Source: Saprospiraceae bacterium (GTDB lineage Bacteria; Bacteroidota; Bacteroidia; Chitinophagales; Saprospiraceae). From it: a DNA stretch of 64,000 nucleotides. Of the stretch, positions 56,468 to 63,698 are shown one piece after another. The stretch lies in assembly GCA_028279185.1 (NCBI GenBank), contig JANQSS010000099.1:62001-126000 (forward strand), read 5' to 3'. The translations under genes and the position numbers were made by a program. The notes below the pieces were generated by a model, which saw only the letters and a list, made by a program, of their open reading frames with translations, had not been told where the DNA came from and made no database searches. Position 1 is the stretch's first letter; each line of letters begins with the position of its first letter.

Positions 56468-56588
56468 ATTTCCGCAAAGAGCGAAACCATTACCAAAAAA
56501 GCCTCTGCCAACTTGACCTCCACGAGCAGACGATAGAAGTCGGAGAGCCGTCTGGACTGTTTAAAAGCTCATCCTGGTATTGATTCAT

Positions 56589-56872
56589 GAAACTTTTCCC
56601 TGCCACAATACATCTTCTTCACCCATAATCCTGCGCTGAATATCGTTGCGTACATCTTTGTATTCTTGAAGGGGTAATTGATCCGCAAAAGTTCGATAGT
56701 CCGGTATATCGTCAAATCCATATCGCCTTCCCAAAATCGTGTCCTGAGCCCTAAATAGCATATCCATAAGCAAATCCTGCTGAGTTCGAATAGTGTCATT
56801 TAAAAAGTCCGTAATCTTTCGATAACGATATTCAAGGTATGTCTTAACTAATTTATTAACCAAGCTGCGCAT
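56589..56872 (-). pseudogene. Truncated 5' copy of the GH3 gene
   Basis: Ninety-four codons matching the N-terminus of the intact GH3 protein, running into unrelated DNA at 56589 and ending at a stop at 56585. Replacements relative to the intact copy include Pro to Thr (NDTIRTQQ), Trp to Leu (DTILGRR), Glu to Lys (EYKDVRND) and Met to Arg (IQRRIMG), consistent with relaxed selection. Its -7 promoter element is also damaged (TATATGTG). Confidence 0.85.
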
Positions 56873-56968
56873 GCATCATGTGACCTTTTAATTCATGTCG
56901 ATCACATATAAAGCTTCAGATGGTCTGGCGACCCTAATCGGTTTGATTTGTCACCTATCTTTAAAAAA

Positions 56969-57001
56969 TTTTGACGCTCAGGCAACGTTTTGACCCTGAA
57001 G
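56969..57001 (+). promoter_or_regulatory. Tandem direct repeat upstream of the sigma gene
   Basis: TTTTGACGCTCAGG and TTTTGACCCTGAAG are direct repeats with a 19-base period (shared TTTTGACnCT), 25 bases before the sigma start. The left copy of the region keeps both units (TTTTGACGCTTAGG, TTTTGACCCTGAAG). A two-site operator or a sigma-specific promoter are possible readings. Confidence 0.4.
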
Positions 57002-57025
57002 AGACCATATACCTATACAACTTGA

Positions 57026-57589
57026 ATGCTTCGATTGGATAATCAGACCGAAATAATAAAAAAGTGTGTCCGTGGTGATGAAGTTGCTCAACGTAAACTG
57101 TACGTTCAGTACCGAGCACAATGGTATATGACAAGTATGAGGTATGGAAAAAGCAAGTACGAGGCCGATGATATTTTTCAAAATGGATTAATTCAAATCT
57201 ATCAGGGCATGCACCAATTTGATCCGGCAAAAGGCACATTTATTACATGGTCAACTCGTGTATTGACAAATGCTGCGTTGCGCTATTTGAAGAAGAATCG
57301 ATGGCATGAGGCCTTTGCTAACCTGGATGATGTAAATGATACAATAGCTACGAATGATGAAGAAGCGTTAGATGCCATTTCAGCAAAGGAGCTTACAGTA
57401 CTTGTCCAAAAATTACCATTAGGTTACCGACTAGTATTCAACATGCACGCACTCGAAGGATTCAAACATGAAGAGATCGCAAAAAAATTAAATATTTCGG
57501 TTGGAACATCGAGATCCCAGCTGTCTAAAGCAAAACGAATGCTTAAACGAAAACTCGAGCACCGCTTGATGGAAAGTATTAAAAAATGA
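57026..57589 (+). CDS. ECF-type RNA polymerase sigma factor
   Basis: A 187-residue sigma-70 family protein. Region 2 spans about 25-95 (YMTSMRYGKSKYEADDIFQNGLIQIYQG, with DDIFQ resembling the DxxQE core-binding motif, and FITWSTRVLTNAALRYLKKN), and region 4 about 130-180 (LPLGYRLVFNMHALEGFKHEEIAKKL then NISVGTSRSQLSKAK). It directs RNA polymerase to a specific promoter set. Its stop overlaps the next start (ATGA), the usual sign of a sigma/anti-sigma pair. Its 5' third is duplicated in broken form at 52422-52690. Confidence 0.93.
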   Translation: MLRLDNQTEIIKKCVRGDEVAQRKLYVQYRAQWYMTSMRYGKSKYEADDIFQNGLIQIYQGMHQFDPAKGTFITWSTRVLTNAALRYLKKNRWHEAFANLDDVNDTIATNDEEALDAISAKELTVLVQKLPLGYRLVFNMHALEGFKHEEIAKKLNISVGTSRSQLSKAKRMLKRKLEHRLMESIKK

Positions 57590-59133
57590 AAAAACAAAAA
57601 GACATAGGTCAATTCTTCAAAAAACGGCTTATTGAAGCGAAGCCGCCAGAAGAAGAATGGAATATCCCAGATGAAGCATTATGGGATTCCGCCAAACCGC
57701 ATTTTCCAAAAAAGAAAAAACGACGTACACCTTTTTTCCTCTTAATATTTTTCACTTTAATAGTTGGTGGTGCAATTGGATTTATGATTGCTTCTAACAA
57801 TAATCGAACTACCGCAAAGTCTGTTTCAATATCATCAAAAGAACAGTCCGCTTCTAATAAATCAAAAGAAAATAATACCAGCGATGTAGAAAAAAACAAT
57901 TCAGAACATATGCCGGCTTCCGCCTCACTTGACAAAGAAGCAGGTAATAAAGGAAAACACGACGTATCAGCGACGCCAAATACCAATGCCAAAACGGAAG
58001 TCAAATTGGATATTAGCGAAGCTACAGAAACGATGGCCAATGATAACAAAGAACAAGCCATCAAAACAGAAAAGAATATAAGCGGCCAATCGGGCCCGGG
58101 TTCTCTAAAACTGGTAAACACTCCAATACCAGCACCTCAAACTGAAGGTAAGTCAGAAAGTAGCACAGAAAATAATGTGAGCGATGATCACAATTACATA
58201 AAACAGACGAGGTCCGAACCAGAAACCCAGGACAAACGTGAGGATGATGGGCACAAATTGAATGAAAAAACAAATTACGTCTTACCCATGCCATTGTTGA
58301 ACTCAGCTTCCATTCAGAATTTTGAGCAAGAGAGTCCAAGTTTCAGACTTTCCGGACAAAAGCCGCCAACTATTCCGAAGTATAGCCAAAAAGCGCCTTA
58401 CAAAGCGATGCCGCGATGGGAAATAGGGCTTAGTCATGCACCTTTTGTAAGTAATCCATTCAACCTCGCCAATTCGGATGAAGAATTAAATGAAAATGAA
58501 AGCTATTATTTAAACTCCATTTACGATAATGTAAACATTTATATCAACCATGGGCTCAATCGAAAAATGAGTCTGACAAGTGGATTAATGTATTCCAAGC
58601 TTAAAATTCAATTGGATTTTACTGATGCCGAGTTGTATGAGTCATCATCTTCCACCGACGATTTAGCCGCACGGATCAGCAATTCCATTCATGCCGGATC
58701 GTTATTTATCAACGATAAAAAATCTGATGTAAATATTACATTTAAACCCGGTGTAATATTACAAGCAGGTGACACATTGGCCTACGCCGGTATGGTACCT
58801 ATTAAAATAGATGGCATTCAAATACCTTTTCTATTTAACTATCACTTATCCCGAGGAAAATTTGAATGGGTTACCACCGCTGGGTTTTCTATAGACATGT
58901 TCAACATCGCTATAGATGAAGTAGCTATAGACGTTTTCCGCAAGCAAGAACTAATTTCTGAAGAAGTGAATTTTAATACATTAAGTGTTAGGGAGTCAGA
59001 ATTTACATTATACTTAGGAGGGGGGCTCAAATATCATATAGGTCGTCACATTAATTTAGGCGCGGCAGTTCGACTTGACTTGGCAGCGCTTGTTTTTTCC
59101 AGATACGATTTTGGCGTGTATTACTCTTTTTAG
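57586..59133 (+). CDS. Dual-membrane-spanning anti-sigma-like protein with C-terminal beta-barrel domain
   Basis: A 515-residue protein in four parts: a cytoplasmic N-terminus of about 46 residues (KKQKDIGQFFKKRLIEA, WDSAKPHF) placed like an anti-sigma segment; one inner-membrane helix (about 48-70, FFLLIFFTLIVGGAIGFMIA); a charged low-complexity linker (about 72-260); and a C-terminal region (about 280-515) with alternating strands ending in VYYSF, a terminal phenylalanine as in outer-membrane barrels. Such Dma-type proteins, described in Bacteroides, pair with an ECF sigma factor and connect the outer membrane to sigma control. The overlap with the sigma gene fits this. The anti-sigma function is inferred, not shown. 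Confidence 0.75.
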   Translation: MKKQKDIGQFFKKRLIEAKPPEEEWNIPDEALWDSAKPHFPKKKKRRTPFFLLIFFTLIVGGAIGFMIASNNNRTTAKSVSISSKEQSASNKSKENNTSDVEKNNSEHMPASASLDKEAGNKGKHDVSATPNTNAKTEVKLDISEATETMANDNKEQAIKTEKNISGQSGPGSLKLVNTPIPAPQTEGKSESSTENNVSDDHNYIKQTRSEPETQDKREDDGHKLNEKTNYVLPMPLLNSASIQNFEQESPSFRLSGQKPPTIPKYSQKAPYKAMPRWEIGLSHAPFVSNPFNLANSDEELNENESYYLNSIYDNVNIYINHGLNRKMSLTSGLMYSKLKIQLDFTDAELYESSSSTDDLAARISNSIHAGSLFINDKKSDVNITFKPGVILQAGDTLAYAGMVPIKIDGIQIPFLFNYHLSRGKFEWVTTAGFSIDMFNIAIDEVAIDVFRKQELISEEVNFNTLSVRESEFTLYLGGGLKYHIGRHINLGAAVRLDLAALVFSRYDFGVYYSF

Positions 59134-59220
59134 GGCATACTTTAAAAAAATAGCAATACGTATACGAATAGCATGCAACATGCCAATAGAAACTATTGTC
59201 TTATTACAAAATTAAACTTT

Positions 59221-59457
59221 ATGAAAAATCTACTTTTCACATTCATCTTGACAGTTATTTTATTCTGTTCGAGTTGCGTTTTTAATATTAATACGGACCC
59301 TGATTGTCTCAAATGCTCCTATCGTGTAAGCGGAAGAGAAATATCAGAAGAGCTATGCGATCCATTTTTCAACGAAGATGAAAAAAATCAGATGCGCATT
59401 CGCATGCAAAGACAAGCGGACTCACTCAATGTTACATTAAACTGTGTCGAACGCTAA
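59221..59457 (+). CDS. Small cysteine-containing lipoprotein
   Basis: A 78-residue precursor beginning MKNLLFTFILTVILFCSSC, a lipoprotein signal, with further cysteines (DPDCLKCSYRV, EELCDPF, LNCVER) that may form disulfides. The frame extends to 59173, but the ATG at 59221 starts the signal peptide exactly. It lies between the anti-sigma-like gene and the TonB receptor gene, 23 bp before the latter, so is probably part of the same locus. Function unknown. Confidence 0.75.
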   Translation: MKNLLFTFILTVILFCSSCVFNINTDPDCLKCSYRVSGREISEELCDPFFNEDEKNQMRIRMQRQADSLNVTLNCVER

Positions 59458-59480
59458 ATTAACTATTAAAAATAACGGCC

Positions 59481-61823
59481 ATGAGACAAATCTTTTATTA
59501 TGTGTTACTCCTCGCCATTCTTCCGATGGTTTGTACAGCTCAAAACATTACGTTGAGTGGACAAATTTCTGATGAAAGTACCGGAGAAGATTTAATTGGC
59601 GCCACGGTCTACATTCCTGAATTGGAAATCGGAGCCGTGAGCAATACCTATGGGTTTTATTCCCTTACAGCTCCCTCCGGAACATACCAGGTAGTGTTTT
59701 CCTATTTAGGTTATACATCCACTAGTCAAGAAATAAAATTTGATAAAAATATCAACCTAAACATTTCATTGCGTTCAGATTATGAAATAGCAGGAGAGGT
59801 TGTCATCACCGCGGCGGCCGAGGAAGAAAGTCAAAATGTAGAGTCGACAGAAATGAGTGTGATTGATGTAAACATTGAAACAGTCAAAAAAATTCCAGCA
59901 TTATTTGGTGAGATTGATATAATTAAAGCAATTCAATTACTTCCCGGCGTCAAGACGGTTGGAGAAGGAAGTTCCGGATTTTATGTACGGGGTGGCAATG
60001 CTGATCAAAATTTGGTTCTATTAGATGAGGCACCCATTTACAATGCTTCACACATGCTCGGGTTTTTCTCCTCATTTAACCCTGACGCGATTAAGGACAT
60101 GAAATTATACAAGGGAGCTATTCCGAGCCATTACGGCGGTCGACTTTCTTCTGTTCTTGACATTCGAATGAAAGAAGGAAACGCAAAACGATTTGGTGCT
60201 TCCGGAGGCATTGGCACTATTATGAGCCGACTAGCAGTTGAAGCACCAATAGGCGACCGCGGTTCATTCATGGTCGCAGGTCGACGCTCCTATTTAGATT
60301 TACTTGCTAAAGCATACCTCTCCGCAACGAAAGGAGATGACTTAGACGGGAACGCCTTTTATTTTTACGATTTGAATGCCAAAACCAATTATAGACTTAA
60401 TGAAAACAATCGACTCTTTCTTTCAGGCTATTTTGGGCGAGACGTCCTGGACTCAAAAAATGAGGGCATTCGAGTTGAATGGGGAAACACAACCGCCACG
60501 GCAAGATGGAACCATATTTTTTCACCAAAGTTATTTTCTAACCTTACATATTATTACAGCAACTACGATTACTTTCTAGATTTTAAAGAGGAGATCTCTA
60601 GATTTAAATGGGACGCACGATTAAAAGAGCATAGTTTGAAATCAGATTTTGGTGCATTTCTCAACCCAAAAAACACTGTGCGGTTTGGATTACATGTTAT
60701 TCAACATGAAATACTACCAGGAACTGTCCTGTCATTGGAAAACAATGAACTGCTGGAAGAATTTAAAATACAAAAATCTCGCTCCTACGAGAGTGCAATA
60801 TATGCAGGCCATGAGTGGACCGTATCGGATAAATTAAAAATCGATTATGGACTACGTTATTCTTTACTACATAATATAGGTCCGCAAGAAGTATTTAAAT
60901 TGAACGAGACGTACAATGTCGTTGATACAATTCATCATGGTTCCGGTGTATTTAATACTCATCAAAACTTTGAACCTCGTTTTGGAGCCCGATATAAGGT
61001 GAATGAGTCTTTGTCGCTTAAGGCAAGCTACAACCGCACGGCGCAGTATATTCAGTTAGCCTCCAATGGTAATTCGGCTACGCCTTTTGATATATGGTTT
61101 ACGAGTTCAGAGCAAATAAAACCTCAAAAAGCTGATCAATTCGCGATAGGTATTTTCAAGAATTTACGAGATAATATGTTTGAGCTATCGGTTGAATTGT
61201 ACTATAAAAAATTTGAGGATGCGATCGACTTTAAGGACCACGCTCAATTGCTGCTCAATAAAAATCTTGAAGGTGACCTCAGAATTGGGGAAGCGCGTGC
61301 ATACGGCATTGAATTACTTGTCAAAAAAGAAAAAGGGCGATTTAGTGGTTGGTTTGGATACACGTATTCGAAAGCGGAGAAAAAAATAGACGAAATAAAT
61401 AATGGTCATTGGTATAATGCAAAATATGATAAACCACATGATTTATCAATCGTCGCGTCGTATGATATCTCGAAACGTTTTTCTTTAGGCAGTAATTTTG
61501 TTTATTCAACCGGAAGTGCTGTAACATTTCCCACAGGACGATATGAATTTTTAGGTGTAGCAGTACCTGTTTATTCTGAACGAAATGGTGCTCGCCTACC
61601 GGATTATCATCGACTGGATTTATCTGCTACATTGCGTTCTAGAAAAAACGAGTCACGCCGCCTACAAACCGAATGGGTATTTAGTTTCTATAATGTGTAT
61701 AATCGCAAAAATGCGTTTAGCATCGATTTCAAACAGGAAAAAGAGGCTCCCTATAAAACATTCGCGGAAAAAACATCCGTTTTTTCATTCGTTCCATCAT
61801 TTACCTTCAATGCCAAATTTTAA
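59481..61823 (+). CDS. TonB-dependent receptor with carboxypeptidase-like N-terminal domain
   Basis: A 780-residue outer-membrane receptor. A signal peptide (1-21, ending CTAQ) precedes a carboxypeptidase-regulatory-like beta-sandwich (about 23-100; SGQISDESTGEDLIGATVY), a plug domain (about 115-230; IKAIQLLPGVKTVGEGSSG, FYVRGGNADQNLVLLDEAP, HYGGRLSSVLDIRM) and a 22-strand barrel ending in FTFNAKF. It imports a substrate using TonB energy. It is followed after six bases by a DUF4249 lipoprotein, a usual partner for this receptor class, and is a plausible target of the upstream sigma factor. Confidence 0.93.
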   Translation: MRQIFYYVLLLAILPMVCTAQNITLSGQISDESTGEDLIGATVYIPELEIGAVSNTYGFYSLTAPSGTYQVVFSYLGYTSTSQEIKFDKNINLNISLRSDYEIAGEVVITAAAEEESQNVESTEMSVIDVNIETVKKIPALFGEIDIIKAIQLLPGVKTVGEGSSGFYVRGGNADQNLVLLDEAPIYNASHMLGFFSSFNPDAIKDMKLYKGAIPSHYGGRLSSVLDIRMKEGNAKRFGASGGIGTIMSRLAVEAPIGDRGSFMVAGRRSYLDLLAKAYLSATKGDDLDGNAFYFYDLNAKTNYRLNENNRLFLSGYFGRDVLDSKNEGIRVEWGNTTATARWNHIFSPKLFSNLTYYYSNYDYFLDFKEEISRFKWDARLKEHSLKSDFGAFLNPKNTVRFGLHVIQHEILPGTVLSLENNELLEEFKIQKSRSYESAIYAGHEWTVSDKLKIDYGLRYSLLHNIGPQEVFKLNETYNVVDTIHHGSGVFNTHQNFEPRFGARYKVNESLSLKASYNRTAQYIQLASNGNSATPFDIWFTSSEQIKPQKADQFAIGIFKNLRDNMFELSVELYYKKFEDAIDFKDHAQLLLNKNLEGDLRIGEARAYGIELLVKKEKGRFSGWFGYTYSKAEKKIDEINNGHWYNAKYDKPHDLSIVASYDISKRFSLGSNFVYSTGSAVTFPTGRYEFLGVAVPVYSERNGARLPDYHRLDLSATLRSRKNESRRLQTEWVFSFYNVYNRKNAFSIDFKQEKEAPYKTFAEKTSVFSFVPSFTFNAKF

Positions 61824-61829
61824 ATCAAT

Positions 61830-62645
61830 ATGAAATATTTAATTCTTGCCACATTTAGTATATTAATACTTTCAAGCTGTTTTCGGGAGCGAATTGATAT
61901 TGACTTGAATGAAGAAAACAAAAAATTTGTTGTAACAGGCTTCATTTCAACTCTTGATGAAACCCAATTTATAAAAGTCAGTAAAACCGTTAATTATCTG
62001 GGTAGTTTAGGTATCGACCCGGTGACCGGGGCAAACGTCACACTAAACACAAATATGAACACTTACACTTTGGCCGAAACAGAGCCCGGAACATATGAAC
62101 TACCAACTTCCTGGGACCCAGTGCTAGGCGCTGACTACACCCTACGCGTTGAAGCCGAAGGAGAATCATTTACCAGTGTGCACAAGCTACGACCCTGCCC
62201 TGAGATAGAAAATCTCCGCCAGCAAATCGACGACGACGTTGATGAAGAAGATAGCACATTCATCTATCAAACCTTGTTTGATTTTCAAGAAATTCCAGGA
62301 GAAGGTGACGCCTATTATGGCATCGATTATAAGAAAGGACATATTGCCGGAGATTCATTATTGAACGGAGGATTCACCAACGACGAATTTATAGATGGAC
62401 AATATATCGAAGACGTTGAGCTCACTGAAGACGACCGCCTTTATCAAATCGGAGACACCGCTGTAGTCGAAATATACTCTATCGGTAATCAGACGCAAAA
62501 GTTTTTGGTGGACATAGAGCTTGAAGTTTACAGAGGAGGTCCTTTTGACCCTCCACCTGCTAACGTTCGAACCAATATATCTGGAGGAGCAATTGGCTAT
62601 TTTATTATCGCAGATGCACGTAGGGAAGAGATCGTGATACGCTAG
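61830..62645 (+). CDS. DUF4249 family lipoprotein
   Basis: A 271-residue surface or periplasmic lipoprotein (signal ending ILSSC). The beta-sandwich start FVVTGFISTLDETQFIKVSKTV and VTGANVTLNTN match DUF4249, a family that regularly follows TonB-dependent receptors in Bacteroidota and may be the substrate-capturing partner. Length is at the short end for the family. Six bases separate it from the receptor gene, so they are co-transcribed. Confidence 0.88.
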   Translation: MKYLILATFSILILSSCFRERIDIDLNEENKKFVVTGFISTLDETQFIKVSKTVNYLGSLGIDPVTGANVTLNTNMNTYTLAETEPGTYELPTSWDPVLGADYTLRVEAEGESFTSVHKLRPCPEIENLRQQIDDDVDEEDSTFIYQTLFDFQEIPGEGDAYYGIDYKKGHIAGDSLLNGGFTNDEFIDGQYIEDVELTEDDRLYQIGDTAVVEIYSIGNQTQKFLVDIELEVYRGGPFDPPPANVRTNISGGAIGYFIIADARREEIVIR

Positions 62646-62670
62646 CATATAAATTTGGAACCTTTTGTGG

Positions 62671-62686
62671 CCGTCAGGCATGACGG
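62671..62686. terminator. Short hairpin after the DUF4249 gene
   Basis: CCGTCA-GGCA-TGACGG, a perfect six-base stem, 26 bases past the DUF4249 stop. It might end or attenuate the receptor operon before the next gene. No T-run follows. Confidence 0.35.
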
Positions 62687-62791
62687 CTTCATGAAACATT
62701 TGCGTCATCGGCTTTATTGGAGGCGTATCAACGAAGCCGTGGTCGCATCGGATGACAAGTACAGCTCCTGATTTACACACAAATATTTAAA

Positions 62792-63613
62792 ATGAGGTTT
62801 TTAATTATTCTGGCATTGTTTAGTCTTGCCATGCCCATGCGGGGACAGTTCGAAATTAGCGGCTACGTAGTCGATGCCAAATCCGACAAACCGTTGGCTT
62901 TCGTGAACATTGGTATAATCAACAAAAACACAGGCACTGTATCTGATATAGCAGGCAGGTTTACCTTCATTGCAACCAGTTCGGATTTGCAAGACAGCAT
63001 CCGATTTTCGATGATAGGTTACACGGAGTATACGCTAGACATAAAATCGTATATGGCCCAACATGGGGCGGAATCACGTATTGCCTTACTTCCAATGACC
63101 GAACAGCTACCTTCAATTGTTATTAGTGGTAAAAGACTCCGCGAACAATTAATAGGTAGTACATCTAATTCAAAAATTTTCACTTGTGGATTCGCTTCCG
63201 ACAATTTGGGTAATGAAGTTGGTCAGTTAATAAAAATTAAGAACGAAAACAATATTTTAAAAAAAATACACATTCATATTGCTTCAGTCACTCATGATAC
63301 AATTCGATTTAGAATAAATTTATACGAATACGATAATGACCGTCCGGGAAGAAACCTATTAAATAATAATATAATTTTTTCAGTGGTGGATCCGAAGGAT
63401 GGGTGGATGACAATCGATGTTCAAAAATATAATATTGTGCTAGGTCGTCATACAATTGTTGCATTGGAATGGATAGAAGATTTTGGAGCCGGAGAAATCC
63501 GCTTTTCATATCGACCATTAGGTCCTCCGTTATTCTATCGAAAAGCGAGTCAAGGAAACTGGGAACGAGAAAAACGAGGGAGCATCAGTATGGCAGTCAC
63601 GGTTATTAATTGA
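62792..63613 (+). CDS. Exported protein with carboxypeptidase-like regulatory domain
   Basis: A 273-residue protein. A signal peptide (about 1-19) is followed by a carboxypeptidase-regulatory-like domain (about 20-105; ISGYVVDAKSDKPLAFVNIGI, VSDIAGRFTF, MIGYTEYTLDI) and a beta-rich C-terminal domain of about 150 residues that I do not recognise (RFRINLYEYDNDRPGRNLL, IVLGRHTIVALEWIEDFG). Such proteins are probably surface or periplasmic. It is 146 bp downstream of the DUF4249 gene and may belong to the same locus. Convergent with the partial gene at the window end. Confidence 0.8.
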   Translation: MRFLIILALFSLAMPMRGQFEISGYVVDAKSDKPLAFVNIGIINKNTGTVSDIAGRFTFIATSSDLQDSIRFSMIGYTEYTLDIKSYMAQHGAESRIALLPMTEQLPSIVISGKRLREQLIGSTSNSKIFTCGFASDNLGNEVGQLIKIKNENNILKKIHIHIASVTHDTIRFRINLYEYDNDRPGRNLLNNNIIFSVVDPKDGWMTIDVQKYNIVLGRHTIVALEWIEDFGAGEIRFSYRPLGPPLFYRKASQGNWEREKRGSISMAVTVIN

Positions 63614-63698
63614 ATCAAACACGTTTAAGCTATCTTTTCCCAGAACAATACTTTGGATTTCTGCCCTTCTGTTCCTTATTCCGTGCTCATTACTGCAT

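Larger units (their letters stand above)
53040..56588. other. GC-rich inserted segment between the repeat copies
   Basis: Sequence between the direct repeats differs in composition from both flanks: a 60-base line at 54361 has 37 G/C (62%), against 21 of 60 (35%) at 58021. Codons are rich in CTG, CTC, GCC and GAC. It carries an AraC-type regulator gene, a CRTAC1-like secreted-protein gene and a broken leader-peptide gene. The left boundary is approximate; the right one is where the repeat begins. The combination suggests acquired DNA, though no mobility gene is present. Confidence 0.7.
56589..57295. repeat. Right copy of the long direct repeat
   Basis: Matches 51985-52690 with a constant 4604-base offset over its first 637 bases. 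It holds a truncated GH3 gene start, the shared intergenic region and the beginning of the intact sigma gene. The left edge (GAAACTTTTCCCTGCCACAA) is where similarity starts abruptly next to the GC-rich insert. Confidence 0.9.

Noticed and set aside
53040-56588. The inserted segment as a classic IS or transposon
   Set aside because: No transposase, terminal inverted repeats or short target duplication; the flanking repeats are long, diverged host genes.
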